Numbered from the stretch's first letter, positions 37,217 to 46,737 are shown. The stretch: DNA of 64,000 nt from Athalassotoga saccharophila (GCF_009936215.1 NZ_AP019551.1:866708-930707); one strand, 5' to 3'. The notes: generated from the letters alone by a model not told the origin. Numbers and translations: made by a program.

Positions 37217-39284
37217 AGTAAATTGAGATCGCGTATATCTCGTGAATGTCTTTGTACTGGTAAGATATACCTATAACAGTCACTGTGCTACCGTTTTTGG
37301 GTAGGTTTCCCTTTGAAAGGTAAACCGTCGCAGGCCCCGATCCGTCATCTATCTGGAAGAGATTTCCCTTTGCATTCGAGACTGTTCCGCTTACCTGAAC
37401 TAAGACTTCTGAGTACTTTGAATAATCCCCGGTCTTTATGACAGTTGGTGCGGGAGGCGTTGTGCTGCCGATAACTTTGAAGGAAGTTATGTCTACCTCT
37501 AAAGAGTTGTCGTAGGACGTAAAGGTTCCCGTGAATTGGACTATATCTCCCGGCTTTATATTTCCATGCTGGCCGTATATTCTGATCCCGTACCCATTCG
37601 AGAAAAGGTAAGCATTCGACGCGCTCACGACGGCAGAGACTATCCCTGTCGAGGTTATCGTCTGGTTAAAGTAAGACTGCACATTTGAGATCAGGTCCTT
37701 CAAAGAAGGTGAATAATTTAAATTCATGCCCTCAAGGATCGGTGTGTAATTTGCGGCAGAGTAAAAGTTCGTTGCCGCAAGCAGATAGTTGGCGTTATCC
37801 TTCACGATTATTCCCTCGGCGTATATTTCGGTCCCATCGCTTACGGGTGGAATCATTCCGAGAGAGGAAAATCTTATCGTTTTACCGTCTTTGTCGACTA
37901 TATAAACGCCGTCATTTGATACCTTTACAGTTCCCCTTATCATCACCGTAAGACCATTGTAATTGGCTATCTTGTCTAAAGAGGGTTCAAAGGGAAGAGG
38001 AAGAAGGTTTTTGGAGATGACCTCTGGAAGGCTAACGGCCTCGATTTCGAGTTGACCTCTGTAGGTATCAACCGATCCGACAACGCGAACCGTGTCTCCG
38101 GGCTTGAGAACAAGTTCGGAATTTGCGACGCTTCCAAGCCATAGTTCGAGACCGGCTATCTTTCCATTGTAGGTCGAAGAAATGAAGACTGTCGGTCCGA
38201 AGACGGCCTCTACCGTTCCGACGGTCTTTACGAGTTTGTTCATGTAATTATAAGAATTCCCTGCGATCTGTGTAAGAAGCGCGATTTCGGACGAAGGCAG
38301 ACGCGCGGCCATCAAAGACACGTCCCTCCAAAGTTCGTTGAACTGATTTGTAGCCTGAGAGATAAGAGAATTATTTGAAAGTATTATTCCAACCTCTCTG
38401 TTTTGCATCATCGAGGTGTAGGAGACATTCTCTGACCCTATGAAAAGATAATTGTTATCCGATACGATCATCTTGGCATGAACGTACGGAGACTTAAGAA
38501 TTCCAACCTTTACACCGGCGACGGCAAGTTGGGAAAGGGCATAATTGCTCGACATCGATTTCGCGCTTGATTCGGGCTCTATGAGTTTTACGTCCACTCC
38601 TCTTTGGGCGGCATTCTCAAGGGCTGTGAAGACCTTTCCTTCCGGGACTTCCTCTTCGGCCACCAAAAGGGTGTGCTGTGCGCTGTTTATAAGCCAGACA
38701 AGATCGCTTTCGCTGTTAGGACTTAAGACAAGGTACTCTCTCGGTGCCGATCCTGCCTGTGTGTTATTCCAGTCGGCGTTGAAGACCATCAAGAGGGCCT
38801 TCACTATTTGAGGATCATGAGTTTCAACGTTTGCCTCAAAATTCTGGGCTATACCACTGTAGGTGAGGTTTGAAGTGCCAAAGATCGCGTAAGAATCATC
38901 GATTATCATGACCTTTGCGTGATCAAATGTAAATCTCGAAGGTGCCCACTGTACGTGCGCTCCCATCTTCGTAAGGGCGTTATACGCGTAATCTGCCTGA
39001 GCCTGCATGTTGTATGGATGGTGCTCAAGGATTACCTGAACGTTGACGCCACGGTTTACAGCACTTTCCAAAGCGTTAAAAATGTCATTCGCCGTTATAA
39101 CGTACATCTCTATTTTTATCGATGTTTTGGCGCTTTTAATGGCATTCAAAAATGGCGTCTCTCCACTTACCGGCTCGAAAAAGATACTCGTCGTGGTTGA
39201 AGACGTACTTATCACGGGCTGTGCAAGGGCGGTAAAGGTCATAAACAACGAAATAATGATTAAAAAGACGTAAAACCTCTTCAT
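37215..39284 (-). CDS. Secreted phospholipase-D-fold protein with OB-like repeats
   Basis: 689 residues, signal peptide MKRFYVFLIIISLFMTFTALA, ribosome site GGAGGTGG. Two PLD half-sites give one active site: HAKVMIIDD with GTSN (about 120) and HAKMIVSDN with GSEN (about 267). In place of the canonical HxK(x4)D the Asp in the second site is kept one position on. The C-terminal about 330 residues contain four similar OB-like units, each with a 'G.V..v.......I.D..g' start and 'GdtV.v.G...Y.g..ei' end. This suits an extracellular nuclease or lipase with substrate-binding domains. It follows sbcC by 15 bases. Confidence 0.82.
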   Translation of the reverse strand: MKRFYVFLIIISLFMTFTALAQPVISTSSTTTSIFFEPVSGETPFLNAIKSAKTSIKIEMYVITANDIFNALESAVNRGVNVQVILEHHPYNMQAQADYAYNALTKMGAHVQWAPSRFTFDHAKVMIIDDSYAIFGTSNLTYSGIAQNFEANVETHDPQIVKALLMVFNADWNNTQAGSAPREYLVLSPNSESDLVWLINSAQHTLLVAEEEVPEGKVFTALENAAQRGVDVKLIEPESSAKSMSSNYALSQLAVAGVKVGILKSPYVHAKMIVSDNNYLFIGSENVSYTSMMQNREVGIILSNNSLISQATNQFNELWRDVSLMAARLPSSEIALLTQIAGNSYNYMNKLVKTVGTVEAVFGPTVFISSTYNGKIAGLELWLGSVANSELVLKPGDTVRVVGSVDTYRGQLEIEAVSLPEVISKNLLPLPFEPSLDKIANYNGLTVMIRGTVKVSNDGVYIVDKDGKTIRFSSLGMIPPVSDGTEIYAEGIIVKDNANYLLAATNFYSAANYTPILEGMNLNYSPSLKDLISNVQSYFNQTITSTGIVSAVVSASNAYLFSNGYGIRIYGQHGNIKPGDIVQFTGTFTSYDNSLEVDITSFKVIGSTTPPAPTVIKTGDYSKYSEVLVQVSGTVSNAKGNLFQIDDGSGPATVYLSKGNLPKNGSTVTVIGISYQYKDIHEIYAISIY

Positions 39285-39299
39285 ACTTCCACCTCCATT

Positions 39300-41906
39300 T
39301 TAATTGACGATGGTTGTTATCCCATCGATATTTTTAAGAGATATTATCTTTTCTGTCATCTCTCTAAAAGTGTCATCATGCGTTACGACTATGACTTGAT
39401 CCATTTCCCCGATAAGATCGGGCAAGGTTTCGGAAAGCGCATTTTTTCTTTCCAAATCGAGATTCACAGTTGGTTCATCGAAGATGGCAAAGCCAGATCT
39501 CGAAAAGAAGGTGGCCATGGCCATCCTCATCGCGAGGGCGAGGGCAACCTGTTCGCCGCCCGAGAGCATGCCAAAGGTTCTGTCCGATGTTAACTTTCCA
39601 TTTTTGGATATCAAGTGTAGATCGTAATTTTCGTCCCAAAGTACCGTCTCAGATCTTTTGGTAAGAAGGTTGTGATTGGCCATCGCTTTGAATGATATAT
39701 TTTCCCTGTAAATTGTCGACACCTGAGATCCCATCTGATCGAGAAGAGCCCTTAGGTTCTTTGCCATTTCCAACTTTACCTTTATACTTTTGATGGATGA
39801 TCTCACATCTTCTAACTTCGCGCGTTTCTTCTCGATCTCGTGAGATTCATCTAATTTGTGCTTTAGATCAGATCTTAACTCTCCGAGTTCCATATTTGCC
39901 GAATTCATGTTGGATGTGATATTTTCAATTGTCTCTCGAGTCTTTTTCAATTCTTCCTCATCGTAGAGAACTTTGACCTTTGACAAATCGGAGTTGATTT
40001 GATCGATACCACTTTGGATAGATTCGATCTCCGATTTTCTTTCCTCTATTTTTGAAATGATCTCGTTGATGATCGCGGCAGACTTTTGGTTTTCAACGTA
40101 GAGATCATGCCCTTTTTTAACTTTTTTGAGCACTTCCCGATGAGAATCGTACTCTTTCATAAGAGTTTCAATCTCCAATTTTATCTTTTCTTCGTTTGAA
40201 GTTTTTTGTAAAAGCACTTCTAATTCAGATCTCAGTTCCGAGATTTTTTGATCTCTCTTTTCGATAAGGCTTCTTAGATTTTGGGATGAATTTTCAAGAT
40301 CTTCAAGGGCTTTTTTTATCCTTTCTTGGTTTTGCATTTCTGAATTTATAAGAGACCTTTTTGCCGCATTTTCTTCGTATATTTTTCTAAGTTTTATCTC
40401 TATCTCCTCGAGGTGGACCTTTATCGAATTCATGATCTCCTCGTGGTATCTTTCGATCTTGTTTATTTGTTCCTCTATATCTGCCTTTTCCTTTTGAAAT
40501 TGTAAAAGTTCTGATTGTGAATTTTCGATCTGTGGGTTGAAGAACCTGTCCGGATCTCCATTTATGTTAAGACATCTTTCTTTGAGGTAGGGGCATATTC
40601 CATTTCCGAGAGTTTCTTTTGCGCTTTTCAGATCCTTTATCTTTGAATTCGTGATGGCTATTTTGTCTCTTATCTCACTTAGACGATCTTCCAATTCTTT
40701 AACGTCTAAATTCAAAGATGTGTTCATTTCCTCTTTGAATTTTTTCTTTTCTAATTCAAGGTCCTTTAGGACCCTTTCTTGTTCTTCCAATTGAATCGTT
40801 AATTCCCTTACCCGATCTTGAGATGACTTTAATTGATCGATGTAGATCTGGCGATTCCAATCATTCTCTTTCAATCTATCTTTGTCCGAAGCAATTGAGA
40901 CAGAAAACTTTTCGATCTCTAACCTTTTGTCAGAAATTTCTTTATTTACCTTCTGAATCTCATCGAGGGCATTTCTCATGCGTGAAATCTTTTCATTCTC
41001 TTCTTGGACCTTAAGGTATATCTCTTCGTAAAGGACATAATCATTTCTGTAAAGGATGAGAACCTGTCCGGCATTTTCTGACTCTGATTTTGACTTATTC
41101 AAATTCACAAGTTCGTGATTTAACCCTTCAAGTTTGCTTTCCAATATCTTTCTTTGAGATATCATAGAGTTCATTCTATCTTTAAGTTCGATCTGATCTG
41201 ATAAGAATTTTTGAAGTTTCTCTATTTGATATTTCCACGCAGAGATTTCATTTTCTTTAGACTTTATTTCTCCCTCAAGCGATCTTATCTCATCTGGCAG
41301 AGATGCCCTTTCATTTATCTCCGATTCCAAATTACTGGCGATATTGTTGAGATTATTCAAATTCGACTCAAGTGTGTCGGAGTATTTTTTGACATGACTC
41401 GAAGAGATCTTTTTGTATATCTCGGTATCAAAGAGTGCATTGAAGAAATTTTTCCTTTCGCTTTCTCTGCCGGCAAATATATCCGTCATTTGATTCTGAT
41501 AAGATGTTATGACATTTTTGTATATTTTCTCGGGATCTGTCTCTATCCTGAAGAGTTGTTTCATCTTCTCGATAACCTTTGCATTTCCATCTACCGTTAA
41601 TCCGGTGTCGTCTGAAATTTTAACCCTTGACTGTGATGACGAGATCTCCTTTGTGATGGTGAAATGTATTCCATCCGATACGAAATCAACCTTTATCAAT
41701 GCCGTATTTTTAGAATCTTCATTCGTTATGAATTGGGAAAGTTTTTTTTCGTTGGTTATTCCAAAAAAAGCAAGTCCTATGGCCTCCAAAATACTTGATT
41801 TTCCCGAACCATTTGGACCTATTATCAAATTAAGACCTTCTGAAAAAGAGATGGAAGAATCGAGATGACTTTTGAAATTTTGAAGTTTCACCGACCTTAT
41901 TATCAT
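39300..41906 (-). CDS. sbcC: Exonuclease subunit SbcC (Rad50-type ATPase)
   Basis: 868 residues. Walker A IIGPNGSGKSSILEAI (about 28), long coiled coils of roughly 300 residues on each side, signature MLSGGEQVALALAMRMA and Walker B FAIFDEPTVNLDLE near the C-terminus. Works with SbcD to process DNA ends and hairpins. The apex where Rad50 proteins have a zinc hook CxxC reads GICPYLKERCLN (about 434-443), two cysteines six residues apart. It starts 1 base after the sbcD stop codon. Confidence 0.95.
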   Translation of the reverse strand: MIIRSVKLQNFKSHLDSSISFSEGLNLIIGPNGSGKSSILEAIGLAFFGITNEKKLSQFITNEDSKNTALIKVDFVSDGIHFTITKEISSSQSRVKISDDTGLTVDGNAKVIEKMKQLFRIETDPEKIYKNVITSYQNQMTDIFAGRESERKNFFNALFDTEIYKKISSSHVKKYSDTLESNLNNLNNIASNLESEINERASLPDEIRSLEGEIKSKENEISAWKYQIEKLQKFLSDQIELKDRMNSMISQRKILESKLEGLNHELVNLNKSKSESENAGQVLILYRNDYVLYEEIYLKVQEENEKISRMRNALDEIQKVNKEISDKRLEIEKFSVSIASDKDRLKENDWNRQIYIDQLKSSQDRVRELTIQLEEQERVLKDLELEKKKFKEEMNTSLNLDVKELEDRLSEIRDKIAITNSKIKDLKSAKETLGNGICPYLKERCLNINGDPDRFFNPQIENSQSELLQFQKEKADIEEQINKIERYHEEIMNSIKVHLEEIEIKLRKIYEENAAKRSLINSEMQNQERIKKALEDLENSSQNLRSLIEKRDQKISELRSELEVLLQKTSNEEKIKLEIETLMKEYDSHREVLKKVKKGHDLYVENQKSAAIINEIISKIEERKSEIESIQSGIDQINSDLSKVKVLYDEEELKKTRETIENITSNMNSANMELGELRSDLKHKLDESHEIEKKRAKLEDVRSSIKSIKVKLEMAKNLRALLDQMGSQVSTIYRENISFKAMANHNLLTKRSETVLWDENYDLHLISKNGKLTSDRTFGMLSGGEQVALALAMRMAMATFFSRSGFAIFDEPTVNLDLERKNALSETLPDLIGEMDQVIVVTHDDTFREMTEKIISLKNIDGITTIVN

Positions 41907-41907
41907 G

Positions 41908-43083
41908 TCATTTCACCAAATCTTCAAAAAGTTTATCTAAGATCTCAAATGCATCAGAATCATTTGCGCTTTTTAGCATGTCTATCGCTTGGGTAACCGA
42001 TCTTGAATGGGAGCCGAAGTTTTTGTCCTTCGAGATGATGGAATTTTCTATCTCTTGAATACTCATAGGGCTTTCATTGTCGATCTGGTTATTTTCTATC
42101 TGTCTTAAATTTATCGTACAATTAAGAGCACCACTTTTCTCCACGAAGGATTCGTACTCCGAAAGATCGCTATTCAATGGAACTCCAAATGGTATTTCTA
42201 TGTTTATAAGATACATGGCACCCTTCTCCACGGCAGATTCGGAAAAGAGACGCATGAAATTTTCTTCAAGGTTTGAATCTTGGGTTAACCTCAAATGCTT
42301 CTCTATTTTTTTTCTCCTGTAAGATTCGAAAAATTCCACGCTTTCTCTCTGGGTATCGTAAACAAAGAAGCCCTTTTGATCAGATTCTCGTATGTCCCAG
42401 TATTCAGGTGATCCAGGAATAAAGATGGAAGATTTGCCTATCTTCTGGATGGATTTTGAATGAAGATGGCCTCCCGCTATGTAGGAAAATTTTCCATCTA
42501 TACATTCGAAATCTTTTGAACTTACGAAGCCCGGCATCTTTAGATCTCCTATTCCTGTATGGATTAGCATGATATTTCTGTGGTCATCGTCAAGTTCGGA
42601 GAGTGCCTTTATGTACTCTGGAAAGTTTATCCCTTGGTACCCAACCCCGTAAAATCTCGTGTCTTCGATTTCGAAATAGCCTCCTTTTTTCCCATCCCAT
42701 GGATCAAAAAAGACCTCTCCGTTTCTAACGGAAGGTCTCAAAAGCACGATGTAAGATTTGTTTTTTAAATATTCAAGCCAGGAGACATTTTCAAAATCGA
42801 AAATCCTGTCGTGATTTCCCTCTATTGCGATAGTCCTTATCCCCGCATCCTTAATACTTTTGAAGATCTCTTCGGCTTTTTCAAGTGTGTCGGGAGATAA
42901 ATCTTTTTTGTCAAAAATATCGCCCGAGATCATTAACACGTCAACATTTTTTGATATCGCGAAATCTGCTATGTATTTGAATGCTTTGAAAAAATCCTGA
43001 TACCTTTCTTTAAAATAATCCGAATAAATCGATCCCGAAACCTTTCTGCCAAGATGAAGATCGGAACAATGTAGAATTCTCAA
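41908..43083 (-). CDS. sbcD: Exonuclease subunit SbcD (Mre11-type nuclease)
   Basis: 391 residues from a TTG at 43083, set by GGGGGCGAG just before it; the reading frame is open further upstream but begins to run into the csp terminator. Metal-binding phosphoesterase motifs are in order: HCSDLHLGR, ISGDIFDKKD, EGNHDR, HTGIGD and AGGHLHSKS. The C-terminal half contacts SbcC. Partner gene immediately downstream. Confidence 0.94.
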   Translation of the reverse strand: MRILHCSDLHLGRKVSGSIYSDYFKERYQDFFKAFKYIADFAISKNVDVLMISGDIFDKKDLSPDTLEKAEEIFKSIKDAGIRTIAIEGNHDRIFDFENVSWLEYLKNKSYIVLLRPSVRNGEVFFDPWDGKKGGYFEIEDTRFYGVGYQGINFPEYIKALSELDDDHRNIMLIHTGIGDLKMPGFVSSKDFECIDGKFSYIAGGHLHSKSIQKIGKSSIFIPGSPEYWDIRESDQKGFFVYDTQRESVEFFESYRRKKIEKHLRLTQDSNLEENFMRLFSESAVEKGAMYLINIEIPFGVPLNSDLSEYESFVEKSGALNCTINLRQIENNQIDNESPMSIQEIENSIISKDKNFGSHSRSVTQAIDMLKSANDSDAFEILDKLFEDLVK

Positions 43084-43130
43084 AATCTCGCCCCCTCTTA
43101 GCCGAATATTATACAACAAATTCTTAGAAA

Positions 43131-43159
43131 TAAAAAAAGCCCGATTAAATCGGGCTTTT
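43131..43159 (-). terminator. Terminator of the cold-shock gene
   Basis: AAAAGCCCGATT and AATCGGGCTTTT (12-bp arms, 43135-43159), followed on the minus strand by TTTTTTTA. It separates csp from sbcDC, so readthrough or a separate promoter must serve sbcD. Confidence 0.9.
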
Positions 43160-43181
43160 CGATTTTTGGCGTCAGTAAGAA

Positions 43182-43379
43182 TCAAGCAAGTCTAACGTTC
43201 GATGCCTGTTTACCTTTGGAGCCTTCAGTGATGTCAAAGACAACACTCTGGTTTTCCTTCAGGTTCTTGTAACCGTCCATCTGAATTGCCGAGTAATGAA
43301 CGAAAATATCATTCCCGTCTTCCATCGTTATGAAACCGTAGCCTTTCTTGGCATCGAACCACTTAACAGTACCTTTCAT
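43182..43379 (-). CDS. Cold-shock domain protein
   Basis: 65 residues, one cold-shock domain. RNP1 is GYGFITM and RNP2 is [25 protein letters not shown] is the family start. Binds single-stranded RNA and DNA and acts as an RNA chaperone. Ribosome site AAGGAGG. Monocistronic, with its own promoter and terminator. Confidence 0.97.
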   Translation of the reverse strand: MKGTVKWFDAKKGYGFITMEDGNDIFVHYSAIQMDGYKNLKENQSVVFDITEGSKGKQASNVRLA

Positions 43380-43426
43380 TTTGTTACCTCCTTAAAAATT
43401 ATGGCTCCTTCGAACCACACAAATCT

Positions 43427-43455
43427 ATTGTATCATTTAATGAAATTAAAATCAA
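43427..43455 (-). promoter_or_regulatory. Promoter of the cold-shock gene
   Basis: Minus strand: -35 TTGATT (43450-43455), 17-base spacer, -10 TACAAT (43427-43432). About 40 bases of leader precede the ATG. Confidence 0.65.
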
Positions 43456-43487
43456 TAGGTTAAATTAATTTCAATTAAACTTCCGGC

Positions 43488-43517
43488 TTGATGAATTTGA
43501 ATTTTGTTTGATATAGA
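43488..43517 (+). promoter_or_regulatory. Possible promoter of a small RNA
   Basis: TTGATG (43488-43493), 18-base spacer, TATAGA (43512-43517). It points toward a strong terminator about 110 bases downstream with no protein gene between. Confidence 0.35.
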
Positions 43518-43523
43518 ACAAAT

Positions 43524-43634
43524 TCATCCAAATTGAAGTCTAATCAATGAATTAACTTACCTCCATCCCCTTTCTTTGCTTTACGAATTCTCTCCCTTAC
43601 AACAAAGGATCCTCAGGATCCTTTGTTGTTTTAT
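43524..43634 (+). ncRNA. Candidate small RNA with C/U-rich anti-SD segment
   Basis: Between the possible promoter and the hairpin ACAACAAAGGATCC-TCA-GGATCCTTTGTTGT (14-bp arms, 43599-43629, then TTTTA) lies about 75 bases with no reading frame. It contains TTACCTCCATCCCCTTTC, complementary to Shine-Dalgarno sequences, as in small RNAs that block ribosome sites. An attenuated leader of the membrane-protein gene at 43710 is the alternative. Confidence 0.4.
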
Positions 43635-43709
43635 AAACAAGAAATTATGCCAGATGGCCTGTCGGAGTGTTTCATTGAAAAACTTAGTATAATTACAGAG
43701 GGTGAGAAT

Positions 43710-44342
43710 ATGAATTGCAAAAGATCTTTGTTTATCGTACTTTTGTTTGGAATTGCCATGGGATTTCTTGAATCTATCGTTGTCGTTTATTTAAGACAGA
43801 TTTATTATTCCCATGGGTTTAGAATGCATCTTGTCATCCCATTGAATATGATTCACATAGAGATGTTCAGAGAGATTATGACGATAATAATGATTTGGGC
43901 AGTCTCAATGCTTGCGGGAGAGAATAAATTCAGAAGACTTTATTATTTCATCTATCTTTTCGGAATATGGGACATATTTTACTACGTCGGCCTCAAATTA
44001 TTTTTGAACTGGCCTCCCTCAATCTTAACGTGGGACATATTGTTTCTCGTCCCGACAGAGTGGTTCGGACCGGTGCTCGCACCTCTTATCGTTTCTTCGA
44101 CTTTCGTTATCTATGGTCTTGTCATGATCTTAAAAAAAGTGGATCTCGATCTCGTCCAGATATTGACGGGATTAGGCGGTGGAATAATAATCTTTCTGTC
44201 TTTTGTAACTGTTGATGCAAACAAATTGAGTTATAACTGGTACATCTTTTCTGTCGGAGAGGGATTGCTTTTGTTCTCGATGATGGAAATATTCTTTAAA
44301 AAAATTAGAAATATCGAGAGAAAAGATGAGAATTATGTCTAA
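43710..44342 (+). CDS. Multi-pass membrane protein, function unknown
   Basis: 210 residues from the ATG at 43710 after GAGGGTGAG. Six hydrophobic segments are evident. Between segments two and four it has IPLNMIHIEMFREI and YLFGIWDIFYYVGLKLFLNWPPSILTWDILFLVPTEWFGPVLAP, a conserved-looking core with acidic and aromatic residues at membrane edges. No family was recognised. Monocistronic, with a terminator shared with the promoter region of lacI. Confidence 0.75.
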   Translation: MNCKRSLFIVLLFGIAMGFLESIVVVYLRQIYYSHGFRMHLVIPLNMIHIEMFREIMTIIMIWAVSMLAGENKFRRLYYFIYLFGIWDIFYYVGLKLFLNWPPSILTWDILFLVPTEWFGPVLAPLIVSSTFVIYGLVMILKKVDLDLVQILTGLGGGIIIFLSFVTVDANKLSYNWYIFSVGEGLLLFSMMEIFFKKIRNIERKDENYV

Positions 44343-44375
44343 TTAGTCACAATATCCAAAAATCGTTAATAAACG

Positions 44376-44410
44376 GCCGAAAATAATTTTGTTCGGCTTT
44401 TTTTATTTTT
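44376..44410 (+). terminator. Terminator between the membrane protein and lacI-type gene
   Basis: GCCGAA...TTCGGC (44376-44397) followed by TTTTTTTATTTTT. Confidence 0.75.
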
Positions 44411-44421
44411 TATAATTGTGG

Positions 44422-44446
44422 TATAGTGTGAATGTAAATGTTTTCA
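44422..44446 (+). promoter_or_regulatory. -10 box and LacI-type operator of the sugar-transport operon
   Basis: TATAGT (44422-44427) followed by TGTAAATGTTTTCA (44433-44446), which fits the LacI/CcpA operator pattern TGWAARCGYTWNCW with one mismatch (T for C at the central CG). It overlaps the expected transcript start, as for autorepression. Confidence 0.6.
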
Positions 44447-44469
44447 TTATCGTATTTTAAGGGGAAATT

Positions 44470-45447
44470 ATGGTAAGTATTAAGGATGTTGCAAAAATAG
44501 CGGGCGTTTCAATTGCGACGGTTTCAAGAGTTTTTAACTCTCCTCAACTTGTTAGTCCCCGAACAAGGGCAATGGTTTATTCAGTTGCCCAGAAGTTGAA
44601 TTACATTCCAAATTATTCCGCAAAGACTTTAAGAAAATCGATAGTAGGATCTATAATAGTCCTTATTCCAGATGTTTCAAACCTTTTCTTCATAGATGTT
44701 GTACATGGAGTCCAAGATTACGCCGAATCGAGAGATTACAACGTCCTTATGGGTAGGTTTAACATCTCGATCTTCAACGTTGAAAAGTATTTCCAACTCG
44801 TTAAATCTAAAGCGGCAGATGGAATCGTACTTGCTACAGGTCATGATAGAGTCTATCCAAAGATATCAGATGCACAGAATGTAAATATCGTAACAATAGA
44901 AGAACCATATATGGATAACCCGTACGTTTACATAGATAACTTCAAGGCTATAAAACAGGTCATAGATTATCTTCTGTCAAAAGGACACAGAAGATTTGGA
45001 TTTATAGGGTTCAAAAGTGAAAGATCAAGATTTACCGCTTTCAAAAAGATCATAAAAGAAAATGGCATAGAGTACGATGAAGGCCTTGTAAGACTCGGAG
45101 AGGAAACTGCCGAAGATATGCCAGAAAGCGCCAGAATATACATAAAAAATCTCGTCGAGAAGAAAAAGATTCCAGATGCGATAGTCTGCGCGTCAGACGT
45201 TTTGGCCGCCGGAGCGATAAAATGGCTTATAAAATCGGGATTGAGAGTGCCAGAAGATGTGTCTGTTACGGGATTCGATGGTATTGATATCGTTAATCTT
45301 GTAACCCCAAGCATAACTACGGTGGATCAACCGCGCCACAGGATGGGTATGGAGGCTGCAAAGATCTTGATAAACAAAATAGAGGGGAAAGATTTCGACG
45401 AGAAGGTAAGATTGCCTACAAGATTGATAATAGGAGAATCTGCTTAA
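44470..45447 (+). CDS. LacI-family transcriptional regulator
   Basis: 325 residues, ribosome site AAGGGGAAA. The N-terminal helix-turn-helix KDVAKIAGVSIATVSRVFN with the hinge helix (TLRKSIVGS region) is followed by a periplasmic-binding-like ligand domain (IIVLIPDVSNLFFIDVVHGV to SVTGFDGIDIVNLVTPSITTVDQP). Represses a sugar operon until a sugar binds. The ABC transporter genes directly downstream are the evident target. Confidence 0.95.
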   Translation: MVSIKDVAKIAGVSIATVSRVFNSPQLVSPRTRAMVYSVAQKLNYIPNYSAKTLRKSIVGSIIVLIPDVSNLFFIDVVHGVQDYAESRDYNVLMGRFNISIFNVEKYFQLVKSKAADGIVLATGHDRVYPKISDAQNVNIVTIEEPYMDNPYVYIDNFKAIKQVIDYLLSKGHRRFGFIGFKSERSRFTAFKKIIKENGIEYDEGLVRLGEETAEDMPESARIYIKNLVEKKKIPDAIVCASDVLAAGAIKWLIKSGLRVPEDVSVTGFDGIDIVNLVTPSITTVDQPRHRMGMEAAKILINKIEGKDFDEKVRLPTRLIIGESA

Positions 45448-45485
45448 AACGCCATATGGCGAATAAGGATAAAGGAGGGGTTTTT

Positions 45486-46730
45486 GTGAAGCGTAGCGTG
45501 TTTTTAGCAATCGCATTGATGATTGCCCTTGTGATTTCTTCTTTTGCGACCGTTACCATAGTTATGACGGCGGGTGCGGTAGGGGCAGAACTTCAAGTTC
45601 TTCAAACGCAGATCAAAGAGTTCATGCAGCAAAATCCTGACATCAAAGTCGTCTTGATGCCGATGCCAAATTCAACAACGGACAGATATAACTTGGACGT
45701 AACTTATCTAAGTGCTCAGATGCCAGAGCCTGACATTCTCTTCCTCGACACGATCGATCCACCTGCTTTTGCAGACTTTCTTGTAAATCTCAAACCGTAT
45801 TTCACCGATCAGGAACTTTCACAATTCTTCCAAGGGGCCATAAACAACGATACCTACAACGGAAGACTTGTTGCAATACCTTGGTTTGTCGATGCCGGTA
45901 TACTCTACTACAGATCTGATCTGCTTCAGAAGTACGGATTCCAGCCACCAACAACATGGGATCAACTTATTCAGGAAGCCCAGTATATATCCCAAAGAGA
46001 ACATATCCAAGGCTTTGTCTGGCAGGGTGCTGCCTATGAAGGTTTAACGTGCGATTTCATGGAATACGTCCACTCTTACGGTGGCAATATCCTTGACGAA
46101 AATGGAAAGGTTGTCTCTGACAGTCCACAGGTAAAGGCCGCTTTGCAGACCATGTACGATATGATCTACAAGTACAAGATATCTCCAGTCGGAGTTACAA
46201 CTTATCAGGAAGAGGATGCGCGTCACATCTTCCAAAATGGTGATGCAGTATTTATGAGAAACTGGCCATATTGCTGGCCGTTGCTCCAGGCCACAGATTC
46301 GGCGGTAAGGGGTAAGGTTGGAGTAGAGGTTCTCCCAGAGGGTACAGGTTTCCCCGGCGTTCATCATTCTGCAACTCTCGGTGGATGGGAACTTGCCATC
46401 AACAAATACAGCGAACATATTCCAGAGGCTGTCAAGTTGATAAAGTTCCTGACCTCTCCACAGCAGGAAGCGTATAAGGCTATAAATGCAGGTCAGGCTC
46501 CTTCAGTGCTTTCTGTTTACAACGATCCTGCGGTCATTAAAGCAGTTCCGCTCTTCAAATCTCTCTACGATGTTTTCGTGAATGCAGAACCGAGACCGAA
46601 ATCTCCGATATACGCGCAGATCTCTCAAGTTATCTACGACAACGTTAACGCTGCCCTGACAAATCAGGAAACTGTCGATCAGGCAGTGGCAAAGATGACA
46701 TCCCAGTTGAAACAATTGCTTGGTCAATAA
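45486..46730 (+). CDS. Sugar ABC transporter solute-binding protein (family 1)
   Basis: 414 residues from a GTG at 45486 with AAAGGAGGGG upstream; an ATG at 45456 lies before the ribosome site. Signal peptide VKRSVFLAIALMIALVISSFA. The fold follows MalE/UgpB: AGAVGAELQVLQTQIKEFMQQNP, then PEPDILFLDTID and VAIPWFVDAGILYYRSDLLQKYGF. Binds an oligosaccharide outside the inner membrane. The terminator after it probably reduces transcription of the permeases. Confidence 0.93.
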   Translation: MKRSVFLAIALMIALVISSFATVTIVMTAGAVGAELQVLQTQIKEFMQQNPDIKVVLMPMPNSTTDRYNLDVTYLSAQMPEPDILFLDTIDPPAFADFLVNLKPYFTDQELSQFFQGAINNDTYNGRLVAIPWFVDAGILYYRSDLLQKYGFQPPTTWDQLIQEAQYISQREHIQGFVWQGAAYEGLTCDFMEYVHSYGGNILDENGKVVSDSPQVKAALQTMYDMIYKYKISPVGVTTYQEEDARHIFQNGDAVFMRNWPYCWPLLQATDSAVRGKVGVEVLPEGTGFPGVHHSATLGGWELAINKYSEHIPEAVKLIKFLTSPQQEAYKAINAGQAPSVLSVYNDPAVIKAVPLFKSLYDVFVNAEPRPKSPIYAQISQVIYDNVNAALTNQETVDQAVAKMTSQLKQLLGQ

Positions 46731-46737
46731 TTATACA

